A stretch of DNA of 64,000 nt from the NCBI RefSeq assembly GCF_017876575.1, contig NZ_JAGIOE010000001.1, forward strand, positions 1,736,001 to 1,800,000, written 5' to 3'. Every line of letters begins with the position of its first letter. Position 1 is the first letter of the stretch. This document shows, piece after piece, positions 7,477-15,332 of the stretch. The notes under the pieces are model-generated. The model was not told where the DNA came from. It saw only the letters and a program-made list of their open reading frames with translations, and did not search any database. The translations under genes were made by a program, and so were the position numbers. Source of the stretch: Paeniglutamicibacter psychrophenolicus (GTDB lineage: Bacteria > Actinomycetota > Actinomycetes > Actinomycetales > Micrococcaceae).

Positions 7477-8961
7477 CTACCGCTGCTTGAAGACGGTGTC
7501 CTGCCAGGCCTTGTGCACGTCGGTGTCATGGGAGATCAGCACGTGCTTGACGTTGGTGTATTCCTCGAAGGAGTAGGAACTCATGTCCTTGCCGAAGCCC
7601 GAGGCCTTGTACCCGCCGTGTGGCATTTCCGAGACGATCGGGATGTGCTCGTTGATCCACACGCAGCCGGCCTGGATCTGGGCTGCGGCACGCATGGCCA
7701 GGTTCACGTTGCCGGTCCAGGCCGAGGCGGCCAGCCCGTAGGGAGTGTCGTTGGCCAGGTCGATGCCCTGCTCGTCGGTCTCGAAGGGAAGCGCGACCAG
7801 CACGGGGCCGAAGATCTCGTCCTGGACGATCTCGGAATCCTGCGCGGCTCCGGTGATGAGCGTGGGGCGGTAGAACGCCCCGGGCAGCTGAGGTGCCAGC
7901 CCGCCGGCCAGCACGTTGGCACCGGATTGCCGTGCCCGCTCGACCATGGAGGCGACCTTGTCGCGGTGGGCGAGGGAGATCAGCGAGCCCATGTCGGTGT
8001 CCGGGTCGGTGGGATCGCCCACGACCATCGCGTCCATGAGTTCGGCCACCCGCGCGGTGAACTTCCCAAACAGCGAGGAATGCACGTAGGCGCGGGTCGC
8101 GGCGGTGCAGTCCTGGCCGGCGTTGATGGTGGAACCGGCCACCGCGCCGTGGGCTGCGGCCTCCACGTCGGCGTCGGCAAAGACGACCAGCGGCGCCTTG
8201 CCGCCAAGTTCCAGGTGCACGCGCTTGCCGGTCTCGGCGGCCATTTCCATGATCCGCCTGCCCACGGCCGTGGATCCGGTGAAGGAGCTCATGGCCACCT
8301 GCGGGTGGCGGACCAGGGTCTCGCCGACCTCGCGACCGGAACCCGTGACGATGTTGATGACCCCGTCGGGGATGCCGGCGGCGGTGGCTGCCTCGGCGAA
8401 GATGAGCGAGGTCGCAGGGGTCAGCTCGCTGGGCTTGAGCACGATGGTGTTGCCCGCCGCGATCGCCGGAAGGATCTTCCACGCCGCCATCTGCAGCGGG
8501 TAGTTCCATGGGGCGATCGAGCCGATCACGCCGATGGCCTCACGGCGGATCATCGAGGTGGAGTTCCCGGCGTAGTCCCCGGAGGCTTGGCCCTGCAGGT
8601 TGCGTGCGGCACCGGCAAAGAAGTTGATGTTGTCGATGGTTCCGGGCACGTCGAACTCGGTGGACATGCGCGTGGACTTGCCTGTCTGGGCGGTTTCCAG
8701 CGCGGCGAGTTGCCCGGCGCGGGAGGCCAGCTCGGTGGCGAAGGCCAGCAGGAAGTCGGAGCGGGCACCGGGGGTCAGCCTCGACCAGGTGGTGAAGGCG
8801 GCCGCGGCGGCCGCCACCGCGTCCTCGACATCCCCGGTGCCTGCATAATCGATGACCGAGTCGACCACCCCGGTGGCGGGGTTGATGCGTTCGGCGGTGG
8901 GGCCCGAACCCACGCGGTAGGCGCCGTTGATGTACTGGTTGCCCTGGCTGGTGGTGCTCAT
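7477..8961 (-). CDS. Gamma-aminobutyraldehyde dehydrogenase-like aldehyde dehydrogenase
   Basis: A 494-residue NAD(P)-dependent aldehyde dehydrogenase. The family hallmarks are present: PWNYPLQMAAWKILPAI, the Rossmann turn FTGSTAVGRRI (about 226-236), catalytic Glu in LELGGKAP (about 249) and nucleophile Cys in GQDCTAA (about 285). Overall it resembles the PatD/Prr subgroup that oxidises 4-aminobutyraldehyde to 4-aminobutyrate in putrescine breakdown. Its ATG overlaps the stop of the upstream cupin gene (ATGA), so it is the last gene of a four-gene operon with a FAD amine oxidoreductase, which would supply the aldehyde. The exact aldehyde is inferred from this context; betaine or other amino-aldehydes are possible. 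Confidence 0.88.
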   Translation of the reverse strand: MSTTSQGNQYINGAYRVGSGPTAERINPATGVVDSVIDYAGTGDVEDAVAAAAAAFTTWSRLTPGARSDFLLAFATELASRAGQLAALETAQTGKSTRMSTEFDVPGTIDNINFFAGAARNLQGQASGDYAGNSTSMIRREAIGVIGSIAPWNYPLQMAAWKILPAIAAGNTIVLKPSELTPATSLIFAEAATAAGIPDGVINIVTGSGREVGETLVRHPQVAMSSFTGSTAVGRRIMEMAAETGKRVHLELGGKAPLVVFADADVEAAAHGAVAGSTINAGQDCTAATRAYVHSSLFGKFTARVAELMDAMVVGDPTDPDTDMGSLISLAHRDKVASMVERARQSGANVLAGGLAPQLPGAFYRPTLITGAAQDSEIVQDEIFGPVLVALPFETDEQGIDLANDTPYGLAASAWTGNVNLAMRAAAQIQAGCVWINEHIPIVSEMPHGGYKASGFGKDMSSYSFEEYTNVKHVLISHDTDVHKAWQDTVFKQR

Positions 8962-9356
8962 GAATTGCTCCCGGTGGTGTCCGTGGGGGTGAAATAGATC
9001 TTGCGAAGCGGCTCGGTGACGGTCCAGGTGGTCTGCATGCCCGCGCTCAGGCGCATGATGGTTCCCGGCACCAGATCGGCGGTGCGGGCGGGGTGGCCCT
9101 CGAAGGGGGCGATGACCACGGTGCCGTGCCCGGCGGTGACGACGAAGATTTCCTCGGCCTCCACGTCGTACATGGAACCTGCGGCCATCTCCCAGATCCC
9201 GAACTCGGCCCCGGCGAGCGTGCCGAGTTCCACCACCGCAGTGGTGGTGGTTTCGTCGGCCGCCTGCCCGGGGGCCACCGGTTCGTGGTCCATGGGCACG
9301 CGGTTCACACGCAGTGCCTGGCCGCCCAGAAGGTGCGGGAAGTCGGGGGTGCTCAC
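8958..9356 (-). CDS. Cupin domain protein
   Basis: A 132-residue single-domain cupin. The barrel motifs are GIWEMAAGSMYDVEAEEIFVVTAG-type motif 1, with Glu residues in place of the usual His pair, and LVPGTIMRLSAG plus TTWTVTEPLRKIY around motif 2, so metal binding by the classic HxH set is doubtful. The GTG at 9356 overlaps the TGA of the FAD oxidoreductase gene (GTGA), and its own stop overlaps the dehydrogenase start; both overlaps point to translational coupling. In amine catabolic operons such small cupins are frequent but their job is rarely known; a sensing or aldehyde/ammonia-related role is only a guess. Confidence 0.82.
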   Translation of the reverse strand: MSTPDFPHLLGGQALRVNRVPMDHEPVAPGQAADETTTTAVVELGTLAGAEFGIWEMAAGSMYDVEAEEIFVVTAGHGTVVIAPFEGHPARTADLVPGTIMRLSAGMQTTWTVTEPLRKIYFTPTDTTGSNS

Positions 9357-10819
9357 GAGTCGAACCCCATTCCCACGGAGTCCATGACCTTGAGGAACGG
9401 GCCGCGCTTGCCCTCGTTCCGGTCGGCCTTGACCAGCCCGTTGGTCATCAACTTGACGCCCATCCAGGCCACCGGTTCCGGGGGGAAGGGCAGCGGCTTC
9501 TTCCTGACCATTTCCAGCTCGGTCAGCTCCGTCTTGGCGCCCGAGAGCAGGTCCAGCATGACCCGTGCCCCGAAGCGCGTGGCGCCCACGCCCAGGCCGG
9601 TGTACCCGGCGCAATAGGCGACCCGGCCGCCGTGCGAGGTGTCGAAGAAGGCGAAGAAGCGGCTGCAGGTGTCGATGGCACCGCCCCAGGCGTGGGAGAA
9701 CTTGATGCCCTCCAGCTGCGGGAAGGTGCCCACGAAGTGCGCGGCGAGCTTCCGGAAGGTCTCGTGGTGGGTGTCGTATTGGTGCTTGACGCCCCGCCCA
9801 TAGTGGTAGACGGCGTCGTAGCCGCCAAAGAGGATGCGCCAGCCGCCGTTCTCATCCACGGTGGGGCGGGAGTAGTGGAAACGGTTGTTCATGTCGGCCA
9901 GGCCCATGCCTTCCTCCCAGCCGATGGCCGCACGCTGTTGCTCGGTCAGCGGCTCGGTCATCAAGGCGTAGTCGTACACCGGGATGGTGTGCATCCGATG
10001 GCGCTTGAGCAGCGAGGGGAACACGTTGGTGGCCAGCGCGACCCGCGCGGCGGTGATGTGCCCCGCCCCGGTGCGCACCCCGATCGAATCGGGGGTGGAA
10101 ACGAGTTCCTCGCCCTTGGTGTGCTCGAAGATCTTCACGCCCAGCTCCAGGGCGACCCGGCGCAGGCCCCAGGCGAGCTTGGCCGGGTGGACCAGCACGG
10201 CGGTGTGCTTTTCCCAGTTTCCGCCCTCGAAGATCGGCGAGTTGATGTGGCTGCGCACCTCGTCGGCATCCATGAAGGGCGCCCCGGGATTGGCCGCCGC
10301 TTCCTCCTTGAGCCAGGACACCTGGTACTTTTCCGTGGCGACGTTCAGCACCCCGGTTGGTGCCAGGTCGCAGTCGATGTTGTACTTCCGGATGGTTTCA
10401 ACGATGCCGGCGAGGTTTTCGGCGCCGAGCTCGGTGAGCCGCTTGTTTTCCTTGGGCAGGTGCTTTTCGCCGTTGGATTCCCCGTGCACCAGGGATGCCT
10501 CGCAGAACCCGCCGTTGCGCCCGGAGGCGGCCCAGCCGATGGTCTCGGATTCGATCAGGGTGACATCGCGGGCCGGGTCCGCTTCCTTGGCCAGCAGCGC
10601 GGTCCACAACCCGGAGTAGCCGCCGCCGACGACCAGCAGGTCGGTGGACATGCTGCCTTCCAACGCGGGGAGCGGGGCCGGGCGGTCGGGGTGCTGCAGC
10701 CAATAGGGGGAGTAGTCGGTGCCGGACAGGGACGCGTCGATGGTGGACCCGGAGACGGCCGCCTCGATGCGGTCAAAGGAGACGGGGATGCCATTGGAGG
10801 TGGCAGGAATGCTGCTCAT
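9353..10819 (-). CDS. FAD-dependent amine oxidoreductase (DAO family, PuuB-like)
   Basis: A 488-residue flavoenzyme of the D-amino acid oxidase superfamily. The dinucleotide-binding motif VVGGGYSGLW is at about 62-71 and is followed by TLIES and the flavin-contacting SGRNGG stretch. The C-terminal part has the substrate-domain pattern WGGAIDTCSRFFAFF and the second FAD motif YCAGYTGLGVGATR. It most resembles gamma-glutamylputrescine oxidase and related secondary-amine oxidases, which yield an aldehyde, ammonia or amine, and H2O2. Coupling to an aminobutyraldehyde-type dehydrogenase supports an amine substrate. The ATG at 10819 follows AAGGA by 6 bases; an earlier in-frame ATG lacks a site. 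Confidence 0.87.
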   Translation of the reverse strand: MSSIPATSNGIPVSFDRIEAAVSGSTIDASLSGTDYSPYWLQHPDRPAPLPALEGSMSTDLLVVGGGYSGLWTALLAKEADPARDVTLIESETIGWAASGRNGGFCEASLVHGESNGEKHLPKENKRLTELGAENLAGIVETIRKYNIDCDLAPTGVLNVATEKYQVSWLKEEAAANPGAPFMDADEVRSHINSPIFEGGNWEKHTAVLVHPAKLAWGLRRVALELGVKIFEHTKGEELVSTPDSIGVRTGAGHITAARVALATNVFPSLLKRHRMHTIPVYDYALMTEPLTEQQRAAIGWEEGMGLADMNNRFHYSRPTVDENGGWRILFGGYDAVYHYGRGVKHQYDTHHETFRKLAAHFVGTFPQLEGIKFSHAWGGAIDTCSRFFAFFDTSHGGRVAYCAGYTGLGVGATRFGARVMLDLLSGAKTELTELEMVRKKPLPFPPEPVAWMGVKLMTNGLVKADRNEGKRGPFLKVMDSVGMGFDS

Positions 10820-10902
10820 GGAGGTTCCTTGCATGAATGAAGTGAACGTGGGTTCGTGTGAAGAATGCGTGCGGGGGGAGAACTTGAGGGGAACCGGTGG
10901 CC

Positions 10903-12570
10903 CTAGACGCCCGAGGTGGCACGGGTGAAGACCGCGTGCCCGGAGGCGAGGGTGAGTTCCACCCCCACCCGGTGCAGGTCGTGGGCGGGGATGGAGAACG
11001 GATCGGCATCCAACAGCACCAGGTCGGCCCGTGCCCCGGGGCGAAGGTTTCCGCCGGCATGGTCCCGGTTCACCCAGGCGCTGCCGGCCGTGTACCCGCG
11101 CATGGCCTCCAGCACCGTGATGGCCTGCTCCGGGACCAGCGGTGCGGCCTCCGGGTGGTCGGGGTCGGTGCGGTTGACCGCGACATGGATGGCCGCGAGC
11201 GGGTCGGGCGTGGAGACCGGCCAGTCCGATCCCATGACCAGGTGTGCCCCGGCGTCGATCAGGGAACGGAAGGGGTACTGCCATCCGGCTCGTTCCTCGC
11301 CCAGGATCGGGTTGGTCAGCTCCACCATTTGCTCGTCGTTGCAGGCCCAGAGCGCCTGGGCGTTGATGCTCAGGCCCAGGGCCCCGAATCGGGCGACGTC
11401 CTCGGGGTGGATGACCTGCAGGTGGGCGAAGTGGTGGCGCCCGCCGGTGGCGCCGTTGGCCGCACGGGCAGCCTCGAGTGCATCCAGGCCCATGCGGGCG
11501 GCACCGTCGCCGATGACGTGCAGGTGCAGGTCGAACCCGGCGGCGTCCAGCGCCACGGCAACAGCCGTGAGCACCTCGGCGGAGAGGTAGCGCAGCCCGG
11601 TGTCGCCCGGGGAGCCGGGGACGCAATCGCAGGAGCGCAGGTAGGGATCGAGCATGGCAGCGGTCCGGTTTTCCGCGACCCCGTCGACCATGATCTTCGC
11701 GGTGGTGGTGCGGAACCCGGCGGCGGCGTTTTCCTTCCGGCGGGCCAGGAAGTCCTGGACCAGGGCGGGAACGGAGGCGAGGGTGGTCTCGCGGGGAACC
11801 CAGAGGGCTCCGGCGGCCTGCCCGGTGAGCATGCCCTGGGCGTGCAGTTCGCGGTAGATCACGGAGGCGTCGGTGTATCCGGCGTAGTTGCCCAGGATCG
11901 CTTCCTGCCATCCGGTGATCCCGAAGGAATGAAGGTACCGTTGGCCAGCCAGCAGCCCGGCGCGCAGGGTGGCTGCCTCGGGGGCGGGGATGAGGGAGTT
12001 GACCAGGTCCATGGCGCCCTCGTGCAGGGTCCCGGTGGGATTTCCCTGCGCATCGCGCTCGATGCGCCCGTCCGCCGGTTCCGGCGTATCCGCGGTGATC
12101 CCGGCCCGTTCAAGTGCCGCGGAATTGACCCAGGCGCCGTGGTGGTCGCGATTGATCAGGTAGGTGGGGGTCGCACCGGTGAGCGGGTCCAGCAATTCGG
12201 CGGTGGGGGTGCCCCCGGGGAAGTCGCTCATGGTCCAGCCGCCGCCGGTGAGCCAGCCGCCGGTGTGGGTGGCGGCAAAGGAGGCGATGGCTGCCAGGGT
12301 TTCGTCCGGGCCGTCGGCGCCGGTGAGGTCGCAGGCCAGGGATTCCACGCCGCCCATCAGGGCGTGGACGTGGGCGTCGGTGAAGCCGGGGGACAGCGCG
12401 CGGCCGGCCAGGGAAACATCGTTCTCCGGGTCCGGAAGCGCGCGGCGGACCTGCGCCTCGGAGCCCACGGCCAGGACCCGGCCGTTGCGCACGGCGAGCG
12501 CGCTGCCGGCGGCCAAGACGTTGTGGCCATCGAAGATGGTGCCCGAGTGGAATAGCCAGGTCTCGCTCAC
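10903..12570 (-). CDS. Amidohydrolase family 3 (YtcJ-like) metal-dependent hydrolase
   Basis: A 555-residue cytosolic hydrolase of the amidohydrolase superfamily. The first metal-binding motif is DAHVHAL (His67 and His69), later ligands are in LHVIGDG and HHFAHLQVIHPED, and the catalytic Asp is in GSDWPVS. YtcJ-like proteins cleave N-acyl or formamide-type bonds; the natural substrate is seldom known. It is the first gene of the operon with the FAD oxidoreductase, cupin and dehydrogenase (83-base gap), opposite a TetR gene. It may release a free amine from an N-acylated precursor for the oxidase. The GTG start at 12570 is preceded by AAGGGC. Confidence 0.85.
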   Translation of the reverse strand: MSETWLFHSGTIFDGHNVLAAGSALAVRNGRVLAVGSEAQVRRALPDPENDVSLAGRALSPGFTDAHVHALMGGVESLACDLTGADGPDETLAAIASFAATHTGGWLTGGGWTMSDFPGGTPTAELLDPLTGATPTYLINRDHHGAWVNSAALERAGITADTPEPADGRIERDAQGNPTGTLHEGAMDLVNSLIPAPEAATLRAGLLAGQRYLHSFGITGWQEAILGNYAGYTDASVIYRELHAQGMLTGQAAGALWVPRETTLASVPALVQDFLARRKENAAAGFRTTTAKIMVDGVAENRTAAMLDPYLRSCDCVPGSPGDTGLRYLSAEVLTAVAVALDAAGFDLHLHVIGDGAARMGLDALEAARAANGATGGRHHFAHLQVIHPEDVARFGALGLSINAQALWACNDEQMVELTNPILGEERAGWQYPFRSLIDAGAHLVMGSDWPVSTPDPLAAIHVAVNRTDPDHPEAAPLVPEQAITVLEAMRGYTAGSAWVNRDHAGGNLRPGARADLVLLDADPFSIPAHDLHRVGVELTLASGHAVFTRATSGV

Positions 12571-12620
12571 TGATGCCCTTGTCTACGCGGAGGTGCACAG
12601 GATTTGCCTGCGACCTTGAA

Positions 12621-12635
12621 GAAGTGTCCCACTTC
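12621..12635. promoter_or_regulatory. Inverted repeat at the amidohydrolase operon start site
   Basis: GAAGTG-TCC-CACTTC is a 6-bp inverted repeat placed directly downstream of the predicted -10 box, covering the expected transcription start. It could be a second operator or a 5' stem of the mRNA. Confidence 0.45.
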
Positions 12636-12664
12636 ATAAAATCGCACCCATGGCCTAAAGTCAA
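12636..12664 (-). promoter_or_regulatory. Promoter of the amidohydrolase-oxidoreductase operon
   Basis: On the minus strand TTGACT (12659-12664) and TTTTAT (12636-12641) are separated by exactly 17 bases, an SigA-type promoter. Its -35 box lies within the large inverted repeat next to it, so repressor binding would block polymerase. Confidence 0.65.
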
Positions 12665-12676
12665 CACTGTTGACTT
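12658..12676. promoter_or_regulatory. Probable TetR operator
   Basis: AAGTCAACA-C-TGTTGACTT is a perfect 9-bp inverted repeat with a single central base, lying between the divergent TetR and amidohydrolase genes. Size, symmetry and overlap with the operon's -35 box are what is expected of a TetR-family operator. The link to the neighbouring regulator is inferred from position. Confidence 0.75.
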
Positions 12677-12708
12677 GAGTGCGAGACAAGAGGGAGCGAC
12701 ACCCGCCG

Positions 12709-13395
12709 ATGGATAAAGACAAGCCAGTGAACAAGGCACCTGCCCCGCGCCGCCGGGCCCAGGGACTCGGACGCGAGGTCATCCTCGAGGCCTGCCTGAG
12801 GCTTGCGGCCGGAACCGAACCCGATGCGCTCTCCTTCCGGAAGATCGGCAGGGAGCTCGGGGCCGATCCCACAGCGCTCTACCGCCATTTCGCGGACAAG
12901 GACGAACTGCTGCTGGCGCTCGCCGACCGGGTGATCGCCATGGGCATGGACGGCTATGTCCCGGGCACGGGCTGGGAGGACTCGGTGCGGGATCTGATGC
13001 TGCGGATCCGGGCGGGCTTCCTTCACTACCCCCAGGTCGCCACGCTTGCCGCATTGCGGGTGACGCGCCAGGAAGGCGAACGCGAATTCATCGAGGCGAT
13101 GCTCGCGGCGCTTAGCCAGGCGGGATTCGGACGGCGGGAGGCGGCACTGGTGTACCGGGCATGCGGGGACTTCGTGCTGGCCTGGACCGGCTTCAGTGCC
13201 GGCCTGCTGCTGCTGGGCGAAAAGTCCGCGCAGGACGACGAGGCCTGGGTGCGCAGCTACGCCCAGGTGCCCAAGGGGAAGTATCCGCTGGCAACCGAAT
13301 CGGTGGAGGTGATGGCCCGGGTCCAGGACGAGGAGAACTACCGGTTCGCGCTCGAGCTGTTGCTGGGCGGGATCGCCGCGCGGCTTCGAGCCTGA
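12709..13395 (+). CDS. TetR family transcriptional regulator
   Basis: A 228-residue repressor. After a basic, disordered head (MDKDKPVNKAPAPRRRAQG) comes the TetR helix-turn-helix (about 22-68), with the recognition segment GRELGADPTALYRHFADKDELL. The C-terminal all-helical domain (about 80-225) resembles TetR_C types that bind small ligands. It is divergent from the amidohydrolase operon and a perfect palindrome lies between them, so it most likely represses that operon and itself until an amine or acyl-amine inducer binds. The ATG at 12709 is chosen over an in-frame GTG at 12679, with GGGAG about 12 bases upstream. Confidence 0.9.
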   Translation: MDKDKPVNKAPAPRRRAQGLGREVILEACLRLAAGTEPDALSFRKIGRELGADPTALYRHFADKDELLLALADRVIAMGMDGYVPGTGWEDSVRDLMLRIRAGFLHYPQVATLAALRVTRQEGEREFIEAMLAALSQAGFGRREAALVYRACGDFVLAWTGFSAGLLLLGEKSAQDDEAWVRSYAQVPKGKYPLATESVEVMARVQDEENYRFALELLLGGIAARLRA

Positions 13396-13453
13396 GCGGC
13401 GCACCTGTTTCGGCTGCTGCCTTGGCCGTCGGCCCCGGCCCGCAAGCGCGCGG

Positions 13454-14047
13454 CTACTTTCCTTCCGCGCGCTGGGCCTTGGCCTGCTCCGCGAGGATGC
13501 TTTCGGCAATGCCCTTGAGCTCCGGCGTGTAGGCGGTGAGATGCCCGGCTTCCTGGGACACCCACCACTTTCCGCACAGATGCGTGGTCTTTCCCTCCTG
13601 GCCGGTGGGCCACCAGTCCGCAGCCAGCAGGGGTGTTTGGTACTGGGATTCCACGCGTCCGGCGATCTCCTGGGCGGCTGCCGGATCCTCGGTGTCCAGC
13701 CCCACCGACAGCTCGGCACCGCTTGGCTTGCCCGTTTCGGCGATCGCCGTGCAGCTTGCCGGCAGCGCGCCGCCGAACTCCATGCGCAAGATGCGCTCGT
13801 TTCCCGTGGTGCGCACAACCTCCTTGAGGTTCGTCGCCTCGTCGGGGACCCATGACGGAAGGACCTTCCTTTCCTTGCCCTCGGCCCCGGTGGCGAATTC
13901 GTGGCTGGCGCTCTTGTCGTACTTGGACTCGATGCCCAGGGCGCCGCACCCGGTGAGCGCCAGGGCCGCCAGGGCGGCAGCGGAGGCCAGGAAGATGGCC
14001 TTGGAGCGTGCGGTCGTGGAGGGAAGGGATGGCGCTGTCTGTGTCAT
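13454..14047 (-). CDS. Putative lipoprotein of unknown function
   Basis: A 197-residue protein with a signal peptide and lipobox LTGC (Cys34), so it should be anchored to the outer face of the membrane. The mature part is hydrophilic, has two further Cys residues (PASCTAIAE and HLCGKWW) that could form a disulfide, and an Ala/Lys/Glu-rich helical end. I do not recognise the family. A TAGGCT box 7 bases before the ATG suggests a leaderless message. It is convergent with the TetR gene and is followed upstream by another small envelope gene in the same direction with its own promoter. Confidence 0.75.
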   Translation of the reverse strand: MTQTAPSLPSTTARSKAIFLASAAALAALALTGCGALGIESKYDKSASHEFATGAEGKERKVLPSWVPDEATNLKEVVRTTGNERILRMEFGGALPASCTAIAETGKPSGAELSVGLDTEDPAAAQEIAGRVESQYQTPLLAADWWPTGQEGKTTHLCGKWWVSQEAGHLTAYTPELKGIAESILAEQAKAQRAEGK

Positions 14048-14054
14048 GCCTATG

Positions 14055-14060
14055 AGCCTA
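14055..14060 (-). promoter_or_regulatory. -10 box of a probable leaderless promoter (lipoprotein)
   Basis: Minus-strand TAGGCT, 7 bases before the ATG at 14047; no ribosome binding site is present. Confidence 0.5.
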
Positions 14061-14170
14061 TGAAGCCGAAGGGCTGCGGCGCATCGGAGTCCGGGCGCAG
14101 GTTTCGGGCTTCCGACTAGGCCCTGGGGTGGAGAAGCACGGCCCCTGGGTAGACCAAGGTACCGATTCTC

Positions 14171-14647
14171 TCAGCCCTGGCGCAGGTCCAGGGCGTGTTC
14201 CACGGCATGCTTCGGATCCAGCCCGAACGCCGCATCGCGCAGGACCGGTGCACCCACGGCGTCGAAGGACACCTCGATCCCCGTGGCGGCAACGCCCTTG
14301 GCGTCCACCAGGTCGACCAGGGCAGTCGAACCGTTCCAGCTGGTCATCACCACATCGGACACGACGTAGCGGGTTTCGACGTTGGCCTCGAGATTCTTTT
14401 CGGATTGCTTCCATCCGATTGAGAACATGCCGGCGAACACCAGGGCGCCGATGATTCCGAGGGCGGCGACAGCCGATTCGATGCCCACATCCCTGCGCCG
14501 CGCGTAGGTCTGCTGCTGGGCCGGGTCCTTGCGGAACTTGCGCCAGCGAACCAGTGCGTGGATGCCCATGGGCATGGCAAACACGGCGATGATCCCGGCC
14601 ACGGCGAGGTGGATCTGCGGGGTTGCGAAATCCACTGGCTGGTACAT
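14171..14647 (-). CDS. Small membrane protein, unknown function
   Basis: A 158-residue protein with two predicted membrane helices (about 13-33 and 58-80) separated by a short basic cytoplasmic loop (RWRKFRKDPAQQQTYARRRD), and a C-terminal domain of about 75 residues, probably outside the cell, with beta-rich character (RYVVSDVVMTSWNG). I recognise no family. TAGTCT stands 6 bases before the ATG, again the leaderless arrangement. It lies in a group of small minus-strand envelope genes without obvious functional link. Confidence 0.7.
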   Translation of the reverse strand: MYQPVDFATPQIHLAVAGIIAVFAMPMGIHALVRWRKFRKDPAQQQTYARRRDVGIESAVAALGIIGALVFAGMFSIGWKQSEKNLEANVETRYVVSDVVMTSWNGSTALVDLVDAKGVAATGIEVSFDAVGAPVLRDAAFGLDPKHAVEHALDLRQG

Positions 14648-14653
14648 GGCCCC

Positions 14654-14659
14654 AGACTA
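14654..14659 (-). promoter_or_regulatory. -10 box of a probable leaderless promoter (membrane protein)
   Basis: Minus-strand TAGTCT, 6 bases before the ATG at 14647. Confidence 0.5.
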
Positions 14660-14744
14660 ACAAGGCATTTGCGCGTGCCGCATCGACCTTTAGGCGTATT
14701 ACCGAGCCGTGTTGTGACTGGTCAGTCGACCTAAAACAGGGGAG

Positions 14745-15185
14745 CTAGGCACCGGGCTCGGTGCTTGGGCGGAACCGTACCTGCCACATGGTGTTTGGAT
14801 CGCCGCTCACGGCAGTGGCGGAGATTGACCCGGCCGGCAAATCCATGGTTGTTGTTGTGAACCCGGATTCGCCGCAAGGGATGGTTCCTTCACCCAAGGT
14901 TGAATCTTCCTGGGAGACGGTGAAAGTTGCTTCCTTCTTGCCATTGCAGGCAAGGTCCACCGAATACCAGCCGCCGGGGATCTCGTTGGCGGTGTAGGCA
15001 GTTCCCAGGATTCCTCCGCCACGTGGGAATTGCTTGATATCGGTCTTGCCATCGTCGAAGACCGCATCAAACCATTGTTGGTCCAGTCCGTGAACCGGTG
15101 GATCTTGCGCGGCGGAACATCCGGCCAGGGCCAAGCCGGTCATGCAGAGGATAACTGCCATCGCATGCCTTGAAATTATTTGCAT
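14745..15185 (-). CDS. Putative small lipoprotein
   Basis: A 146-residue exported protein. The signal peptide runs to the lipobox LAGC (Cys23), after MQIISRHAMAVILCMTG. The mature domain is compact with two Cys (VDLACNG and GTIPCGESG) likely to pair. I see no known domain. The ATG at 15185 is chosen because it gives a proper signal peptide and follows a TAGATT box by 5 bases; the frame is open further upstream but would bury the signal sequence. A long hairpin containing a Zur-like palindrome lies 60-110 bases upstream. Confidence 0.72.
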   Translation of the reverse strand: MQIISRHAMAVILCMTGLALAGCSAAQDPPVHGLDQQWFDAVFDDGKTDIKQFPRGGGILGTAYTANEIPGGWYSVDLACNGKKEATFTVSQEDSTLGEGTIPCGESGFTTTTMDLPAGSISATAVSGDPNTMWQVRFRPSTEPGA

Positions 15186-15246
15186 GGCCCAATCTAAGCA
15201 GGTGAGCGTTGCTTTACGGGGGTCTTGACGCTGATTCGTTAATGCG

Positions 15247-15296
15247 GCAAAGGCCAGATGCAAAGAAAATGATTTTCTTGCGCATCCGGCCTTTGC
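15247..15296. promoter_or_regulatory. Long imperfect hairpin with a GAAAATGATTTTC core
   Basis: A nested inverted repeat: GCAAAGGCC with GGCCTTTGC, GATGC with GCATC, and AAGAAAAT with ATTTTCTT around one G. It follows the stop of the aminotransferase gene on the minus strand, so it may act as its terminator, though it lacks a U-tract. Its centre (15264-15278) matches the Zur-type 15-mer at 13 of 15 positions, so a regulatory role for the downstream lipoprotein is also possible. Confidence 0.6.
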
Positions 15297-15332
15297 GGAT
15301 TCTGCTGTCTGGTTTTGCCCAGTGCCCAGTGC

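Noticed and set aside
7393-8997. Plus-strand frame of 534 codons opposite the aldehyde dehydrogenase
   Set aside because: It is antisense to a gene with all catalytic motifs and has no recognisable domain or start signal; the same holds for 9314-10840, 10897-12555, 15315-16742 and 16775-18316.
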